A stretch of DNA of 64,000 nucleotides from NCBI RefSeq assembly GCF_021391675.1, contig NZ_CP090095.1, positions 1,183,501 through 1,247,500 of the forward strand, in the 5' to 3' direction. Under the pieces are notes generated by a model. That model worked only from the letters and a program-made list of their open reading frames with translations, ran no database searches and was not told where the DNA came from. The first letter of the stretch is position 1; each line of letters begins with the position of its first letter. Shown piece after piece: positions 1 to 8,361 of this stretch. Source of the DNA: Neorhizobium galegae (GTDB taxonomy: Bacteria; Pseudomonadota; Alphaproteobacteria; Rhizobiales; Rhizobiaceae). Position numbers and translations under genes: made by a program.

Positions 1-3
1 ATC

Positions 4-288
4 TCATTCGGGGAGGCGGGTGTCTTTGTCGCGCGCATCCATATGCGCATTGATGCGCCGACGGACTTCGCTGATCGGAATTGCCTTGGAAGGATCATGC
101 GCCGTGACGGTCGGCATGACCTCATCCCGCAGCCAGCCCTCTATTCCCGCATCATGGTCTGCCAGATACCGCAATCCTTCGGCGATGACCTCGCTCTCGT
201 CGGCAAATTCGCCCGAAGCGACCTTCTTTTCGACGAGTTCGGCCATCTCTTCCGGGATGGAAACGGTAATGGATCGGTTCGGGCGCAT
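4..288 (-). CDS. ParD-like ribbon-helix-helix antitoxin
   Basis: A 94-residue protein with the ParD/CopG pattern: an N-terminal strand (SITVSIPEEM) followed by two helices (to about residue 45, SEVIAEGLRYLADH), then a charged tail that in this family wraps around the toxin. ParD proteins neutralise ParE toxins and repress their own operon; that role is inferred from the family. The gene reads leftward and its stop codon is four bases from the window edge, so the expected parE toxin would lie just outside and cannot be checked. The ATG is preceded by a modest purine stretch. The family call is fairly safe; a functional pair is not shown. Confidence 0.8.
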   Translation of the reverse strand: MRPNRSITVSIPEEMAELVEKKVASGEFADESEVIAEGLRYLADHDAGIEGWLRDEVMPTVTAHDPSKAIPISEVRRRINAHMDARDKDTRLPE

Positions 289-420
289 CGGTTGGTTCCT
301 GTTCGCGGGTAAGCTTATCAGATCGCGGGGCGGGGCGCCATTTCAGTACCAAACTTCGCCAGACCATTCCCGGCACAGTGCTGCAAGAAACTCAATGCCG
401 AGTGATCCAGCTATTTCTCC

Positions 421-1167
421 TCACACAAGCCGGACCGCCGCGGTGCCGATGATGATCATCGAGACGGCGATCATCAGGGGTTTGACCGGCAGGTAGCGGA
501 CGATGAAGGCGCCGATCGGCGCCGCCAGGATGCCGCCGAGGATGAGGCCGAGGGCGGAGGAGAGTTCCGACCAGCCGAGCGCGACGATGAAAGTCGCCGA
601 GATCATGGTGGTAACGGCGAATTCGGTCAGGTTCGTGGAGCCGATCACCTTTTTCGGGTCGTGACCGCGGCCGAGCAGCGAACTGGTGACGATCGGCCCC
701 CATCCGCCGCCGCCCATCGCATCGAGCAGCCCGCCCGCACCGCCGACATAGGGCACGATCCAGTCGCGCACGTCGCGCGGAAATTTCGGACGGAAGGCCT
801 TGTAGAGAATGAACAGGCCGACGGCGATCAGATAGGCGGAGACGAAGGGTTCGATCGCCTTGCCGTCGATATTCGACAGGACATAGGCGCCGATCGCCCC
901 GCCGACCATGCCGGCCGGTGCAAGCCTTGCCACCAGCCGCCAGTCGACATTGCGGTTGTAGAGATGCGAAGCGCCCGAGGCGGCGGTGGTGAAACACTCG
1001 GTCACGTGGGTCATGGCGCTTGCCGCCGCGGGCGCCACGCCGACGGCAAGCAGGCTGGTCGTCGTCAGCACCCCGAAAGCCATGCCGAGCGCCCCGTCGA
1101 TGATCTGTGCGAAGAAGCCTATGGCAACGAAGATCAGGAATTCGGACGTCACGAAGTCGAGCGACAT
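421..1167 (-). CDS. TauE/SafE family sulfite/organosulfonate exporter-like permease
   Basis: A 248-residue inner-membrane protein with about seven to eight hydrophobic segments spread over its whole length, and the paired TauE/SafE repeats (N-terminal GFFAQIIDGALGMAFG, second half GAGGLLDAMGGGGWGPIV). Members export small anions such as sulfite, sulfoacetate or other organosulfonates, but substrates vary and nothing nearby fixes this one. A strong Shine-Dalgarno (GAGGAGG) sits eight bases before the ATG. It appears to be a single-gene unit. Confidence 0.9.
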   Translation of the reverse strand: MSLDFVTSEFLIFVAIGFFAQIIDGALGMAFGVLTTTSLLAVGVAPAAASAMTHVTECFTTAASGASHLYNRNVDWRLVARLAPAGMVGGAIGAYVLSNIDGKAIEPFVSAYLIAVGLFILYKAFRPKFPRDVRDWIVPYVGGAGGLLDAMGGGGWGPIVTSSLLGRGHDPKKVIGSTNLTEFAVTTMISATFIVALGWSELSSALGLILGGILAAPIGAFIVRYLPVKPLMIAVSMIIIGTAAVRLV

Positions 1168-1390
1168 GCAGCCTCCTCTTTGCCGCGGCGTTCGCTTTCA
1201 ATTCGCAGGCGCGAAGAAAGGTTCCCGTTTTACCACCGGGCAAACCAGAGGATTTCCCCTCAGTCATTCGAAAAAAACGGAACGGCCTCCGGCGGTTGGG
1301 TGCAGCGTTGTATCAACCCGACGAGGGATCGCATCCTCTTTGGACCTGCACCTGATGCCGGCGGAGAAGGCGGACGGACATGGCCGCGAA

Positions 1391-1714
1391 CTATTTCCCC
1401 GCCTTCACCGTCAGCTTGTCGGCGGAGATTTCTCCGCCGATCTCGGCCTTGCGGGTTTTCTTGTCGAAGGCGCAGAGGGTGCTGATCGTCACCTTGGCGC
1501 CCACCGCTTTGCCGGAGACGACGGCAAGCCCGTAGCTCTGGCTGCCGAAGGGATCGACGAGAGCCTTGCCGTTCTCGATCAGCCCCTTGGCGGCGGTCAC
1601 GCAGGCCTTGGCGACCTCGGACTGGAAACCGGACCATGCGTCGTCCGAGGAGGCGTGCGCGGCAGGGACGCTGGATGTGAGGAGGGCTGCTGCGAGAGCA
1701 AAAGTGGTCTTCAT
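1391..1714 (-). CDS. small exported protein of unknown function
   Basis: A 107-residue protein with a clear signal peptide (MKTTFALAAALLTSSVPAAHA, cleavage after AHA near residue 21) and a short mature part containing two cysteines (KACVTAAK and TLCAFDKK) that could form a disulfide in the periplasm. No known domain is recognised. It is transcribed divergently from sodB with a spacer of about 190 bases, and nothing suggests an operon. A real gene is supported by the signal peptide and rhizobial codon use. Confidence 0.7.
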   Translation of the reverse strand: MKTTFALAAALLTSSVPAAHASSDDAWSGFQSEVAKACVTAAKGLIENGKALVDPFGSQSYGLAVVSGKAVGAKVTISTLCAFDKKTRKAEIGGEISADKLTVKAGK

Positions 1715-1853
1715 CGAACGGCTCCGAATCGTGATCTGGCCCGTTTCTTGTATCCGGAAATTTCAGCAAGTTCTTCACCCGATCGGCTTGATTTTTGGCA
1801 AGTTCACCGTTGCCTCTTGGCCCCTCCGCTCCTATGTTCCCGCACGACGCTAT

Positions 1854-1879
1854 ACCCAGGTATCTGCCGAACCCAGGTA
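1854..1879 (+). promoter_or_regulatory. direct repeat in the sodB leader/promoter
   Basis: The nonamer ACCCAGGTA occurs at 1854-1862 and again at 1871-1879, a 17-base period, about 25-50 bases before the sodB ATG. A TATACC that could serve as a -10 overlaps the first copy. It may be a regulator site or chance; no named factor is assigned. Confidence 0.3.
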
Positions 1880-1902
1880 GCTATCGAACAAGGAGTAGAC
1901 CA

Positions 1903-2505
1903 ATGGCCTTCGAACTTCCCGAACTCCCCTACGACTACGAAGCTCTTTCGCCCTTCATGTCGAAAGAGACGCTCGAATTCCACCACGACAAGCACCACAA
2001 GGCTTATGTCGATAACGGCAACAAGCTCGCTGCCGAAGCCGGCATGGCCGATCTGTCGCTCGAGGAAGTCGTCAAGAAGTCCTTCGGCACCAACCAGGGC
2101 CTCTTCAACAACGCCGCCCAGCACTACAACCACGTCCACTTCTGGAAGTGGATGAAGAAGGGCGGCGGCGGCACCAAGCTGCCGGGCAAGCTCGAAGCAG
2201 CAGTCGCCTCCGATCTCGGCGGCTACGACAAGTTCAAGGCCGACCTGATCGCCGCCGGCACGACCCAGTTCGGCTCCGGCTGGGCCTGGGTTTCTGTGAA
2301 GGACGGCAAGCTCGTCATCTCCAAGACCCCGAACGGCGAGAACCCGCTGGTTCACGGTGCGGAGCCGATCCTCGGCGTCGACGTGTGGGAACATTCCTAT
2401 TACATCGACTACCGCAACGCGCGCCCGAAATACCTCGAAGCCTTCGTCGACAGCCTGATCAACTGGGACTACGTCCTCGAGCGCTACGAAGCCGCCACGA
2501 AGTAA
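1903..2505 (+). CDS. sodB: superoxide dismutase, Fe type
   Basis: A 200-residue iron/manganese-family superoxide dismutase that disproportionates superoxide to peroxide and oxygen in the cytoplasm. The four metal ligands are visible: His27 (EFHHDKHH), His77 (QHYNHVHFW), Asp160 and His164 (DVWEHSYY). Gln73 in the N-terminal AAQHYNH block is the outer-sphere Gln typical of Fe-type enzymes; Mn enzymes have Gly-Gly there. The ATG at 1903 was chosen over an upstream in-frame extension because AGGAG lies seven bases before it and the protein then starts like its family. It appears monocistronic, ending at a strong terminator. Confidence 0.97.
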   Translation: MAFELPELPYDYEALSPFMSKETLEFHHDKHHKAYVDNGNKLAAEAGMADLSLEEVVKKSFGTNQGLFNNAAQHYNHVHFWKWMKKGGGGTKLPGKLEAAVASDLGGYDKFKADLIAAGTTQFGSGWAWVSVKDGKLVISKTPNGENPLVHGAEPILGVDVWEHSYYIDYRNARPKYLEAFVDSLINWDYVLERYEAATK

Positions 2506-2522
2506 TCCGGCCAACCGCCGTC

Positions 2523-2545
2523 ATCCTCGGGTTTAACCCGAGGAT
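2523..2545. repeat. short intergenic palindrome
   Basis: A perfect palindrome with 11-base arms (ATCCTCGGGTT and its complement) around a single central base, just after sodB. This hairpin motif is common between genes in Rhizobiales and other alphaproteobacteria. It lies immediately before the sodB terminator and may add transcript stability. Confidence 0.75.
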
Positions 2546-2547
2546 CC

Positions 2548-2584
2548 CACCCGGTGTCGCAAGGCGCCGGGTGTTTTTGTTTTT
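2548..2584 (+). terminator. rho-independent terminator of sodB
   Basis: CACCCGG pairs with CCGGGTG across a 12-base loop, followed directly by TTTTTGTTTTTG. It is placed about 45 bases after the sodB stop. Confidence 0.85.
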
Positions 2585-2625
2585 GAACTCGGTCATCGGG
2601 ACGGAAGGCAGAAGGGAAGCAGGTT

Positions 2626-2997
2626 ATGAACGAGCAACCGATAGAGATGGTCATGGCAGAGCTCGCGGCCTGCGAGCCGATCTTCCATCGTCGCGAATTC
2701 GGCACCAGCCGCGAGGCGCTGGAAGCCATGACCGATGAAGCCTTCTGGGAAATCGGCGCCAGCGGCAAAGTCTACCGACGCGAATTCGTCATCGCCAACC
2801 TTCTCGAACGGTACCGCGAGCCGGAGCCTCACGACTGGCCCTGCCGGGATTTCACCATCAGCCGCCTCGCCGACGATCTCTATCATCTGTCGTATGTTCT
2901 GGAGGAGCCCGACCGCCTCAGCCGGCGCTCCACGTTCTGGAGGAGAACTGCAACCGGCTGGAAGATCGTCTTTCATCAGGGAACGGTGATTGCTTGA
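2626..2997 (+). CDS. DUF4440/NTF2-like protein
   Basis: A 123-residue soluble protein with the small cone-shaped NTF2-like layout: a helical N-terminus (ELAACEPIFHRREFG) then a strand-rich C-terminus (RLADDLYHLSYVLEE, RRSTFWRRTATGWKIVFHQGT). The closing GWKIVFHQGT resembles the DUF4440 signature. Members include unnamed ligand-binding or isomerase-like proteins, so no reaction is assigned. A moderate ribosome site (GGGAAGCAGG) precedes the ATG. It is convergent with the membrane-protein gene that follows. Confidence 0.75.
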   Translation: MNEQPIEMVMAELAACEPIFHRREFGTSREALEAMTDEAFWEIGASGKVYRREFVIANLLERYREPEPHDWPCRDFTISRLADDLYHLSYVLEEPDRLSRRSTFWRRTATGWKIVFHQGTVIA

Positions 2998-3010
2998 ATG
3001 GGCGTCTGCT

Positions 3011-3502
3011 TCAGGCCCTCCGCGTTTTATCCGGCGACCTTGCAAACCCGCCGGCGAGCGCGAGCCAGAGGATGACGAACAGCGGCATCGGCAGGAGCGA
3101 CCGCATCGCCAGCCAGAGGTCTGTCGGCAGGATAGGGGCGGTGATGATCCCGATGATCACGATGAAAGCCGCGCCGCCGGAAAGCGCCCGGTAAGCTCGC
3201 CGCCATTGACCGCCGGAAAGCGGCGATCCTGCCTCGATGAGCAGGGTTCCCGCCATCCCCCGGTTCAGGGCAAGCAGCAGGAAGAGAATGGCGGCTGGCA
3301 CGAAGGTCAGCGAAAGCCGCGCCTTGACGGCAAGATCCGACGGTTCGGGCACCGCATGCGCCAGATGGGCCAGGCCATAGGTGACAGCGGCGTTGATGTT
3401 CAGGACGAGCATGGAGCGCCAGAACAGCGCCCAGAGGGTGCGAAAGAAAGTGGCCAATAGATCCCATTCCACGTTTTTAGGCATGCTGCCGACGGATACC
3501 AT
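3011..3502 (-). CDS. multi-pass membrane protein, unknown function
   Basis: A 163-residue protein with four likely membrane segments (around residues 20-45, 68-84, 105-127 and 135-153), short loops and a basic C-terminus (ARSPDKTRRA). No family is recognised. The start is uncertain: ATG at 3502 gives the longest frame, while Met7 (3484) is equally plausible; neither has a good ribosome site. It is divergent from the metallophosphoesterase gene. Confidence 0.6.
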   Translation of the reverse strand: MVSVGSMPKNVEWDLLATFFRTLWALFWRSMLVLNINAAVTYGLAHLAHAVPEPSDLAVKARLSLTFVPAAILFLLLALNRGMAGTLLIEAGSPLSGGQWRRAYRALSGGAAFIVIIGIITAPILPTDLWLAMRSLLPMPLFVILWLALAGGFARSPDKTRRA

Positions 3503-3666
3503 GTGATGTCACAAAAGCATGATTTTGTTGCAATTACTGCAGCGCCTTGGATCTCCGACCGAGATTGATGCGTTATTGCGAAACAGCGCATTATCTTCGC
3601 AATATACCGCTGCCGCCGCTCCGGCCATGTCACACGCCTGTCACAACCACCGACTACCTCCGCGAA

Positions 3667-4509
3667 ATGCCCCACGAAAAGCCTCTTCTCCGCTTCGGCG
3701 TGATCGCCGATCCGCAATATGCCGACCTGCCGCCATGGCTGGAGATGGACCGTTATTACGCCAACAGCCTCGACAAGCTGCGCCAGGCGATCGGCGTGCT
3801 GAACGGCGAGGATCTCTCCTTCGTGGTGACGCTCGGCGATCTCATCGACCGCGGCTGGGAGAGCTACGATCCGGTGCTTGCCGTCTATCAAGACCTGCGC
3901 CACGAAAGCTTTCTGATGCCGGGCAATCACGATTTCTTCGTCGCGCCGGCGCAGCTCGGCGATGTCCACAAACGGCTCGGCATGCCGGCCGCCTGGCACG
4001 ATTTCGCCCGCGGCGGCTTTCGCTTCGTGGTGATCGACGGCAACGAGATCAGCCTGTTTTCCACCCCGGAAGGCCATCCGCGCCACACTTTGGCGCAGCA
4101 GCGGCTGGAAACATTGCTGGCCGAGGGCGCGGTCAACGCCAAGGAATGGAACGGCGGCATCGGCGACGAGCAGTTCGGCTGGCTGGAGGCGGTGCTGGAG
4201 CGTGCCACGGTAGCGGACGAGAAGGTCGTGGTCATGGGCCACTATCCGCTCTACCCCGAAAACGAGCACAATCTCTGGGGTTGCGAGCGGCTGACCGATC
4301 TGTTCGCCCGCTCCGGCAATGTGATCGCCTATCTGAACGGCCACAACCACGTCGGCAATCTCGGCCGTACCGAAAACACCTGGTACGTCAACTTCAAGGG
4401 CATGGTCGATACGCAGGCGGAGAACACCTTTGCCGTCGTCGAGATCTTCGCCGACCGCATCGAGATCGTCGGCCACGGCCGTGAGGAAAGCCGCACTCTC
4501 GCTCTTTAA
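3667..4509 (+). CDS. metallophosphoesterase (calcineurin-like; ADP-ribose/CDP-alcohol diphosphatase type)
   Basis: A 280-residue phosphodiesterase-fold enzyme with all binuclear-metal motifs in order: GVIADPQYAD (D-x-[HQ] type), TLGDLIDRG (GD-x2-D), MPGNHDFF (GNHD), VMGHYPLY (GH) and NGHNHVG (GHxH). The Gln in DPQ and the overall order resemble Mn-dependent ADP-ribose/CDP-alcohol diphosphatases such as ADPRM, but substrate cannot be read from sequence. The in-frame extension back to 3547 has non-family character, so ATG 3667 (MPHEKPLLRFGVIAD) is preferred. It is convergent with the ThuA gene, 12 bases away. Confidence 0.88.
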   Translation: MPHEKPLLRFGVIADPQYADLPPWLEMDRYYANSLDKLRQAIGVLNGEDLSFVVTLGDLIDRGWESYDPVLAVYQDLRHESFLMPGNHDFFVAPAQLGDVHKRLGMPAAWHDFARGGFRFVVIDGNEISLFSTPEGHPRHTLAQQRLETLLAEGAVNAKEWNGGIGDEQFGWLEAVLERATVADEKVVVMGHYPLYPENEHNLWGCERLTDLFARSGNVIAYLNGHNHVGNLGRTENTWYVNFKGMVDTQAENTFAVVEIFADRIEIVGHGREESRTLAL

Positions 4510-4521
4510 GGCCGGAGAGGC

Positions 4522-5166
4522 TCAGCCGCGCGCGGCCCAGGAAAGCCCGCGCCGCAGGATGCTGCGCATATGCGGATGCCCGAATTCGGCCGCCACATGG
4601 CCGAGCGCCGAATAGAAGATCCGTCCCTTGCCAAAATGGCGCTTGAAGACGACGGGCATCGTCACATTGCGCACCGCCTCGTCATATTCGCCTGAAAAGG
4701 TGGTCGTCGCGAGGATTTCGACCGAGGGGTCGTAATGCAGGTAATACTGCTCCGACCGGTAGTCGAAATCCGCAATACCCCGCATCACCGGGTCGTCGGG
4801 GCGAGTGACGTTGACGCGGTAGTCGATGATGTTGCCGGGATGCGCCACCCAGGTGACACCGGCGAGATAACGGAAGGCAGCACTCTCCTTGAAGGAGGTC
4901 GCAAGCGACCCGTGGTGGCCGCCAAGCCCGAGCCCGCCACGCACCGCCTCGACAAGCGCATTGGCATGCACCTTCTCCAGCTTTTCGCCGGTAATGATCG
5001 GCACCAGCAGGTCGGCAGCGGCGATGGTCTGGGAGCCGAAGATGCCGAGATCGTCCGTAATCTCGACCGAAAACCCGTCCTCGCGAAGGATATCGCCGGT
5101 AATCCCTGCGCATTGCTCCGGCTCATGGATCTTCAATCCGCCCCAGATGATGATTGCCTTGCGCAT
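4522..5166 (-). CDS. ThuA-like domain protein
   Basis: A 214-residue protein of the ThuA family, which has a glutamine-amidotransferase-like fold. Visible family features are the N-terminal AIIIWGGLKIHEPEQ, the GLGLGGHHGS segment near residue 80 and the C-terminal GKGRIFYSALGH (about residue 190). ThuA was first described in rhizobial trehalose catabolism, but many paralogues act elsewhere and no trehalose genes lie nearby. A good ribosome site (GGGAGTGGG) supports the ATG at 5166. It is probably monocistronic. Confidence 0.88.
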   Translation of the reverse strand: MRKAIIIWGGLKIHEPEQCAGITGDILREDGFSVEITDDLGIFGSQTIAAADLLVPIITGEKLEKVHANALVEAVRGGLGLGGHHGSLATSFKESAAFRYLAGVTWVAHPGNIIDYRVNVTRPDDPVMRGIADFDYRSEQYYLHYDPSVEILATTTFSGEYDEAVRNVTMPVVFKRHFGKGRIFYSALGHVAAEFGHPHMRSILRRGLSWAARG

Positions 5167-5262
5167 TCACCCACTCCCATGCCCTGTTGATTCCTGACGA
5201 TGCGCGCGCACCATAGGGACAAAGCCGCGGGCTGTCAGGCGGAGGCTTCTTGTCTCGGCCGG

Positions 5263-5952
5263 TCACATCGGCGGGCTGGTCCAGCCCTGAACCCAGAGCG
5301 ACCGCAGCTTTTCGCCTTCGCCGCGAAAGAAGCCATCCGCCAGTTCGCAATGCTCCACCCGGTCGGCGCGGAAATTGCGGATCGCCTGCCTGAGCTCGCA
5401 CCAGGCGACGATATTGGCTGTCTGCGAATAATAGATCAGCGCCACCGGCCGGATCGTCCGTTCCGTGGCGCGGGCCTGTTCGTCGCGATAGTCGAGCGCC
5501 AGCTTCTGTTCGTCGCGGATCGCCCGGCGCACCATGGCAAGGTCCAGCGCGTCCGGCACCGGTGCCACCGAGCCCCAGGCATGCAGCGCATTGGCGGAAA
5601 ACGTGCCGGCAAGCGGCGCCGGCACCACGGCGGCGATCTTGCGGTTGACCTGCTTGGCCGCCTGCCGCAGCTCCGTATCCCCGGTCCGTTCCAGCAGCGC
5701 CAGGGCGAGCACGATCGCCTCCGTCTCCTCGATCGACAGCATCAGCGGCGGCAACGTGAAGCCGGGGCGCAGGATATAGCCGATGCCCCGCCCGCCCTCG
5801 ATCGGCACCCGCATCGCCTGAAGCGCCGCGATATCGCGGTAGATCGAACGCACCGTCACTTCCAGCTGCACGGCGATTTCCGCGGCCGTCACCGGCTTCC
5901 TGGCGAGCCGGAGGATCTGGATGATCTCGAACAGGCGCGAGGCCTTGCGCAT
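5263..5952 (-). CDS. YafY-type transcriptional regulator (HTH + WYL domain)
   Basis: A regulator of 229 residues with an N-terminal winged helix (RLFEIIQILRLARKPVTAAEIA, then SIYRDIAAL at about 40-50) and a C-terminal WYL ligand-sensing domain (about residues 130-225, DYRDEQARATERTIRPVALIYYSQ and CELRQAIRNFRADR). The family start MRKASRLFEIIQ points to the ATG at 5952 rather than the frame start 21 bases upstream. It is divergent from a LysE exporter, and a palindrome in the shared spacer is the probable operator, so the exporter is its likely target. Confidence 0.9.
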   Translation of the reverse strand: MRKASRLFEIIQILRLARKPVTAAEIAVQLEVTVRSIYRDIAALQAMRVPIEGGRGIGYILRPGFTLPPLMLSIEETEAIVLALALLERTGDTELRQAAKQVNRKIAAVVPAPLAGTFSANALHAWGSVAPVPDALDLAMVRRAIRDEQKLALDYRDEQARATERTIRPVALIYYSQTANIVAWCELRQAIRNFRADRVEHCELADGFFRGEGEKLRSLWVQGWTSPPM

Positions 5953-5983
5953 GCCGGTTTTCCTTGGGCCCAAACCATCCCTA

Positions 5984-6003
5984 CTGACAACACGCTGTCA
6001 GTT
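5984..6003. promoter_or_regulatory. probable YafY operator
   Basis: ACTGACA and TGTCAGT form 7-base inverted arms around a 6-base spacer, 32 bases upstream of the regulator ATG and 85 bases before the exporter ATG. Position and symmetry fit an autoregulated divergent operator. Confidence 0.6.
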
Positions 6004-6087
6004 GGGCTGCCGTATAGGACCGCATATCCGGTTGAAAAACAAGGCTTCGGCACTCGAAGCCGATTATGCGAGGCTCAGGAAACTGAC

Positions 6088-6720
6088 ATGACTTACACCG
6101 AAAATCTCTGGCTCTTCTTCACCCTCCTCTTCGGCATCATCGTTGTGCCGGGCATGGACATGATCTTCGTGCTCGCCAATTCGCTGACCCGGGGGCGCAC
6201 TGCGGGGCTTGCCGCCACCGCCGGCATCATTGCCGGCGGGCTGGTGCACTCGCTTTATGGCGCGGTCGGCGTCGGGCTGCTCGCAAGCCTGATGCCGGTT
6301 CTGTTCAAGCCGCTGCTGATCGCCGGCGCGCTCTACATGGCCTGGATCGGCGTCAGCCTGATCCGCAGTTCGATCACCGTCGATCATGTCGGCCCGGCGG
6401 ACACGCGGTCGAACTGGGAAGCGTTCCGGCGCGGCGCGGTGACCTGCCTCATCAATCCCAAGGCCTATCTGTTCATGCTTGCCGTCTATCCGCAGTTCCT
6501 GCGGCCGGATTTCGGGCCGCTTGCCCCGCAGGCGACAATCATGGCGGCGATGACGGCCGCGACCCAGTTCGCGATCTATGGCGGCCTCGCCGCCGCCGCC
6601 GGCCACGCGCGACAATTCCTGGTCGGCAACGGCAGCGCGACGATCTGGGTCGGGCGGATCGCCGGCCTGCTGCTGCTTGCCGTTTCCATGCTGACGCTCC
6701 GGGAGGGGCTGACGGCCTGA
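6088..6720 (+). CDS. LysE/RhtB family exporter
   Basis: A 210-residue inner-membrane exporter with six predicted membrane segments and the LysE/RhtB hallmarks: an N-terminal PGMDMIFVLANSLTRGRTAGLAA segment (consensus PGPxxxxV...G...G), ALYMAWIGVSLIR in the third helix, and LINPKAYLFMLAVYPQF (NPK motif) in the middle. Members export amino acids or small metabolites. The start at 6088 follows CAGGAAACTGAC; the longer in-frame region upstream lacks family similarity. It is likely controlled by the divergent WYL regulator. Confidence 0.9.
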   Translation: MTYTENLWLFFTLLFGIIVVPGMDMIFVLANSLTRGRTAGLAATAGIIAGGLVHSLYGAVGVGLLASLMPVLFKPLLIAGALYMAWIGVSLIRSSITVDHVGPADTRSNWEAFRRGAVTCLINPKAYLFMLAVYPQFLRPDFGPLAPQATIMAAMTAATQFAIYGGLAAAAGHARQFLVGNGSATIWVGRIAGLLLLAVSMLTLREGLTA

Positions 6721-6899
6721 AGGACGGGTCGAGCAGTCTCGGTGAGACATATCTCCTTCACATTCCGTGCCTGCCCGGCAACAGGCGGAGCGCTCGCGGC
6801 GTCATGACAGAAACGTTACTTTTTTCAAACGCATAAGCCGGCAATCATGATCCTCGCAAAACTGCGCCGGCGTGACCGGCTCGATGAGGAGAGGAATGG

Positions 6900-7340
6900 A
6901 TGAAGTTTAAACTGATTGCCGCCGCCGCGACCGTACTCTGTCTTGGCTTTACGGCCGTAACCGCGCAGGAAACCCCGATTGCCAAGCGCCAGGCGCTGAT
7001 GAAGGGTATCGGCGGCGCAGCCGGCGCCCTCGGCGGCATCGCCAAGGGCGAAAAGCCCTATGACCAGGCTGTGGTCCGCACGGCGCTGACCACGATCAGC
7101 ACCAATATCAAGGCCTTCCCGGATCAGTTCCCGGCAGGCTCCGAGACCGGCGACAAGACCAAGGCCGCACCGGCCATCTGGGAAAAGAACGCCGAATTCC
7201 GGGCGAACGCCCAGAAGCTCGGATCCGACGCGGAGACTATTCTGGCTTCGATGCCGGCAGACCAGGCCGCCGTCGGCAAGGCCCTGCAGACGCTCGGTGG
7301 CAACTGCAATACCTGCCATCAGAACTTCCGCCTGAAGTGA
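6900..7340 (+). CDS. cytochrome c' / c-556 family protein
   Basis: A 146-residue periplasmic haem protein: signal peptide (MKFKLIAAAATVLCLGFTAVTAQ, cleavage near residue 22), a four-helix-bundle body, and a single CNTCH haem-attachment motif near the C-terminus (about residues 137-141), as in cytochromes c' and c-556. Members bind NO or act as electron carriers. A GAGGAGAGG ribosome site directly precedes the ATG. It is followed 86 bases later by a di-haem cytochrome on the same strand, so the two may be co-transcribed. Confidence 0.92.
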   Translation: MKFKLIAAAATVLCLGFTAVTAQETPIAKRQALMKGIGGAAGALGGIAKGEKPYDQAVVRTALTTISTNIKAFPDQFPAGSETGDKTKAAPAIWEKNAEFRANAQKLGSDAETILASMPADQAAVGKALQTLGGNCNTCHQNFRLK

Positions 7341-7363
7341 GTGCGGTCCGGTTTTAGGATCTG

Positions 7364-7393
7364 AGGACGGCTGCAGCTTGCTGCGGCCGTCCT
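7364..7393 (+). other. intergenic hairpin between the two cytochrome genes
   Basis: AGGACGGC pairs with GCCGTCCT, with a partial inner GCAG/CTGC stem. No U-run follows, so it is more likely a stability or attenuation hairpin than a full terminator between the two cytochrome genes. Confidence 0.4.
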
Positions 7394-7426
7394 TGCATTG
7401 CAGGGTGACGCCGGAGGAGGAAGGCG

Positions 7427-8341
7427 ATGGCATCGATATGGTCCAAAATCCTGGCGGCGGGCGTCGTGGTGATCGCCGCGGGTGCTGCCACGGCCTGGGC
7501 GCTGACCAAGCCCGATCCCCATCCCGATTCCCATTGGGCGGGCCTCGGCGCGCCGGATCTTGCCAAGGGCGAGCAGCTCTTCTGGGCCGGCGGCTGTTCG
7601 AGCTGTCATGCCGCGACCGGCGCCACCGGCGATGCCCTGAAGGTTCTGTCCGGCGGCAGGGCGCTGCCGAGCCCGTTCGGCACCTTCCATATTCCCAACA
7701 TCTCGCCCGATCCGAACGCCGGCATCGGCAACTGGACCTTGGCGCAGTTCGGCAATGCCACCACCCGCGGGGTCGGGCCGGACGGCGAGCACCTCTTCCC
7801 GTCCTTCCCCTACGGCTCCTATTCGCGGCTCTCGGCCAAGGACATCAACGATCTCTTCGGTTACCTGAAGACCCTGCCGGCGAGCACCAATGTCGCGCCG
7901 CCGCACGAGCTGCCGTTCCCCTTTAATATCCGGCTGGCGGTCGGCGGCTGGAAATTCCTCTATTTCAGCGACCAGCCGCGGGTGGAGCTTGCCTCCGCCG
8001 ACGACAAGGTCAAGCGCGGCCAGTTCCTGGTCGAAGGCCCCGGCCATTGCGGCGAATGCCACACGCCGCGTGACGCGACGGGCGGTTTTCTCACCGACCG
8101 CTGGCTTGCGGGCGGCCCGAACCCGGAAGGCAAGGGCACCATCCCCAACATCACGCCGGGCTCGAAGGATATCGGCTCGTGGAGCGAGAGTGACATTGCC
8201 GGTTATCTCGAAACCGGTTTCACCCCGGATTTCGACACGGTCGGTGGCTCGATGGTCGAGGTGCAGCAGAATATCGCGCATCTGCCGAAAAGCGATCTTG
8301 AGGCAATCGCGGCTTATTTGAAGGCCGTGCCGTCGCGCTAG
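7427..8341 (+). CDS. membrane-anchored di-haem cytochrome c
   Basis: A 304-residue protein with an uncleaved-looking N-terminal helix (about residues 8-26) and two cytochrome c domains, each with a haem motif: CSSCH at residues 57-61 and CGECH around 205. The layout matches the membrane-bound cytochrome subunits of periplasmic dehydrogenases such as alcohol or gluconate dehydrogenase, but with two rather than three haems and no dehydrogenase gene beside it. It probably passes electrons to the respiratory chain. The ATG follows GGAGGAGGAAGGCG, a strong ribosome site. Confidence 0.9.
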   Translation: MASIWSKILAAGVVVIAAGAATAWALTKPDPHPDSHWAGLGAPDLAKGEQLFWAGGCSSCHAATGATGDALKVLSGGRALPSPFGTFHIPNISPDPNAGIGNWTLAQFGNATTRGVGPDGEHLFPSFPYGSYSRLSAKDINDLFGYLKTLPASTNVAPPHELPFPFNIRLAVGGWKFLYFSDQPRVELASADDKVKRGQFLVEGPGHCGECHTPRDATGGFLTDRWLAGGPNPEGKGTIPNITPGSKDIGSWSESDIAGYLETGFTPDFDTVGGSMVEVQQNIAHLPKSDLEAIAAYLKAVPSR

Positions 8342-8361
8342 GTGGATCTGGGGGGCGAGCC

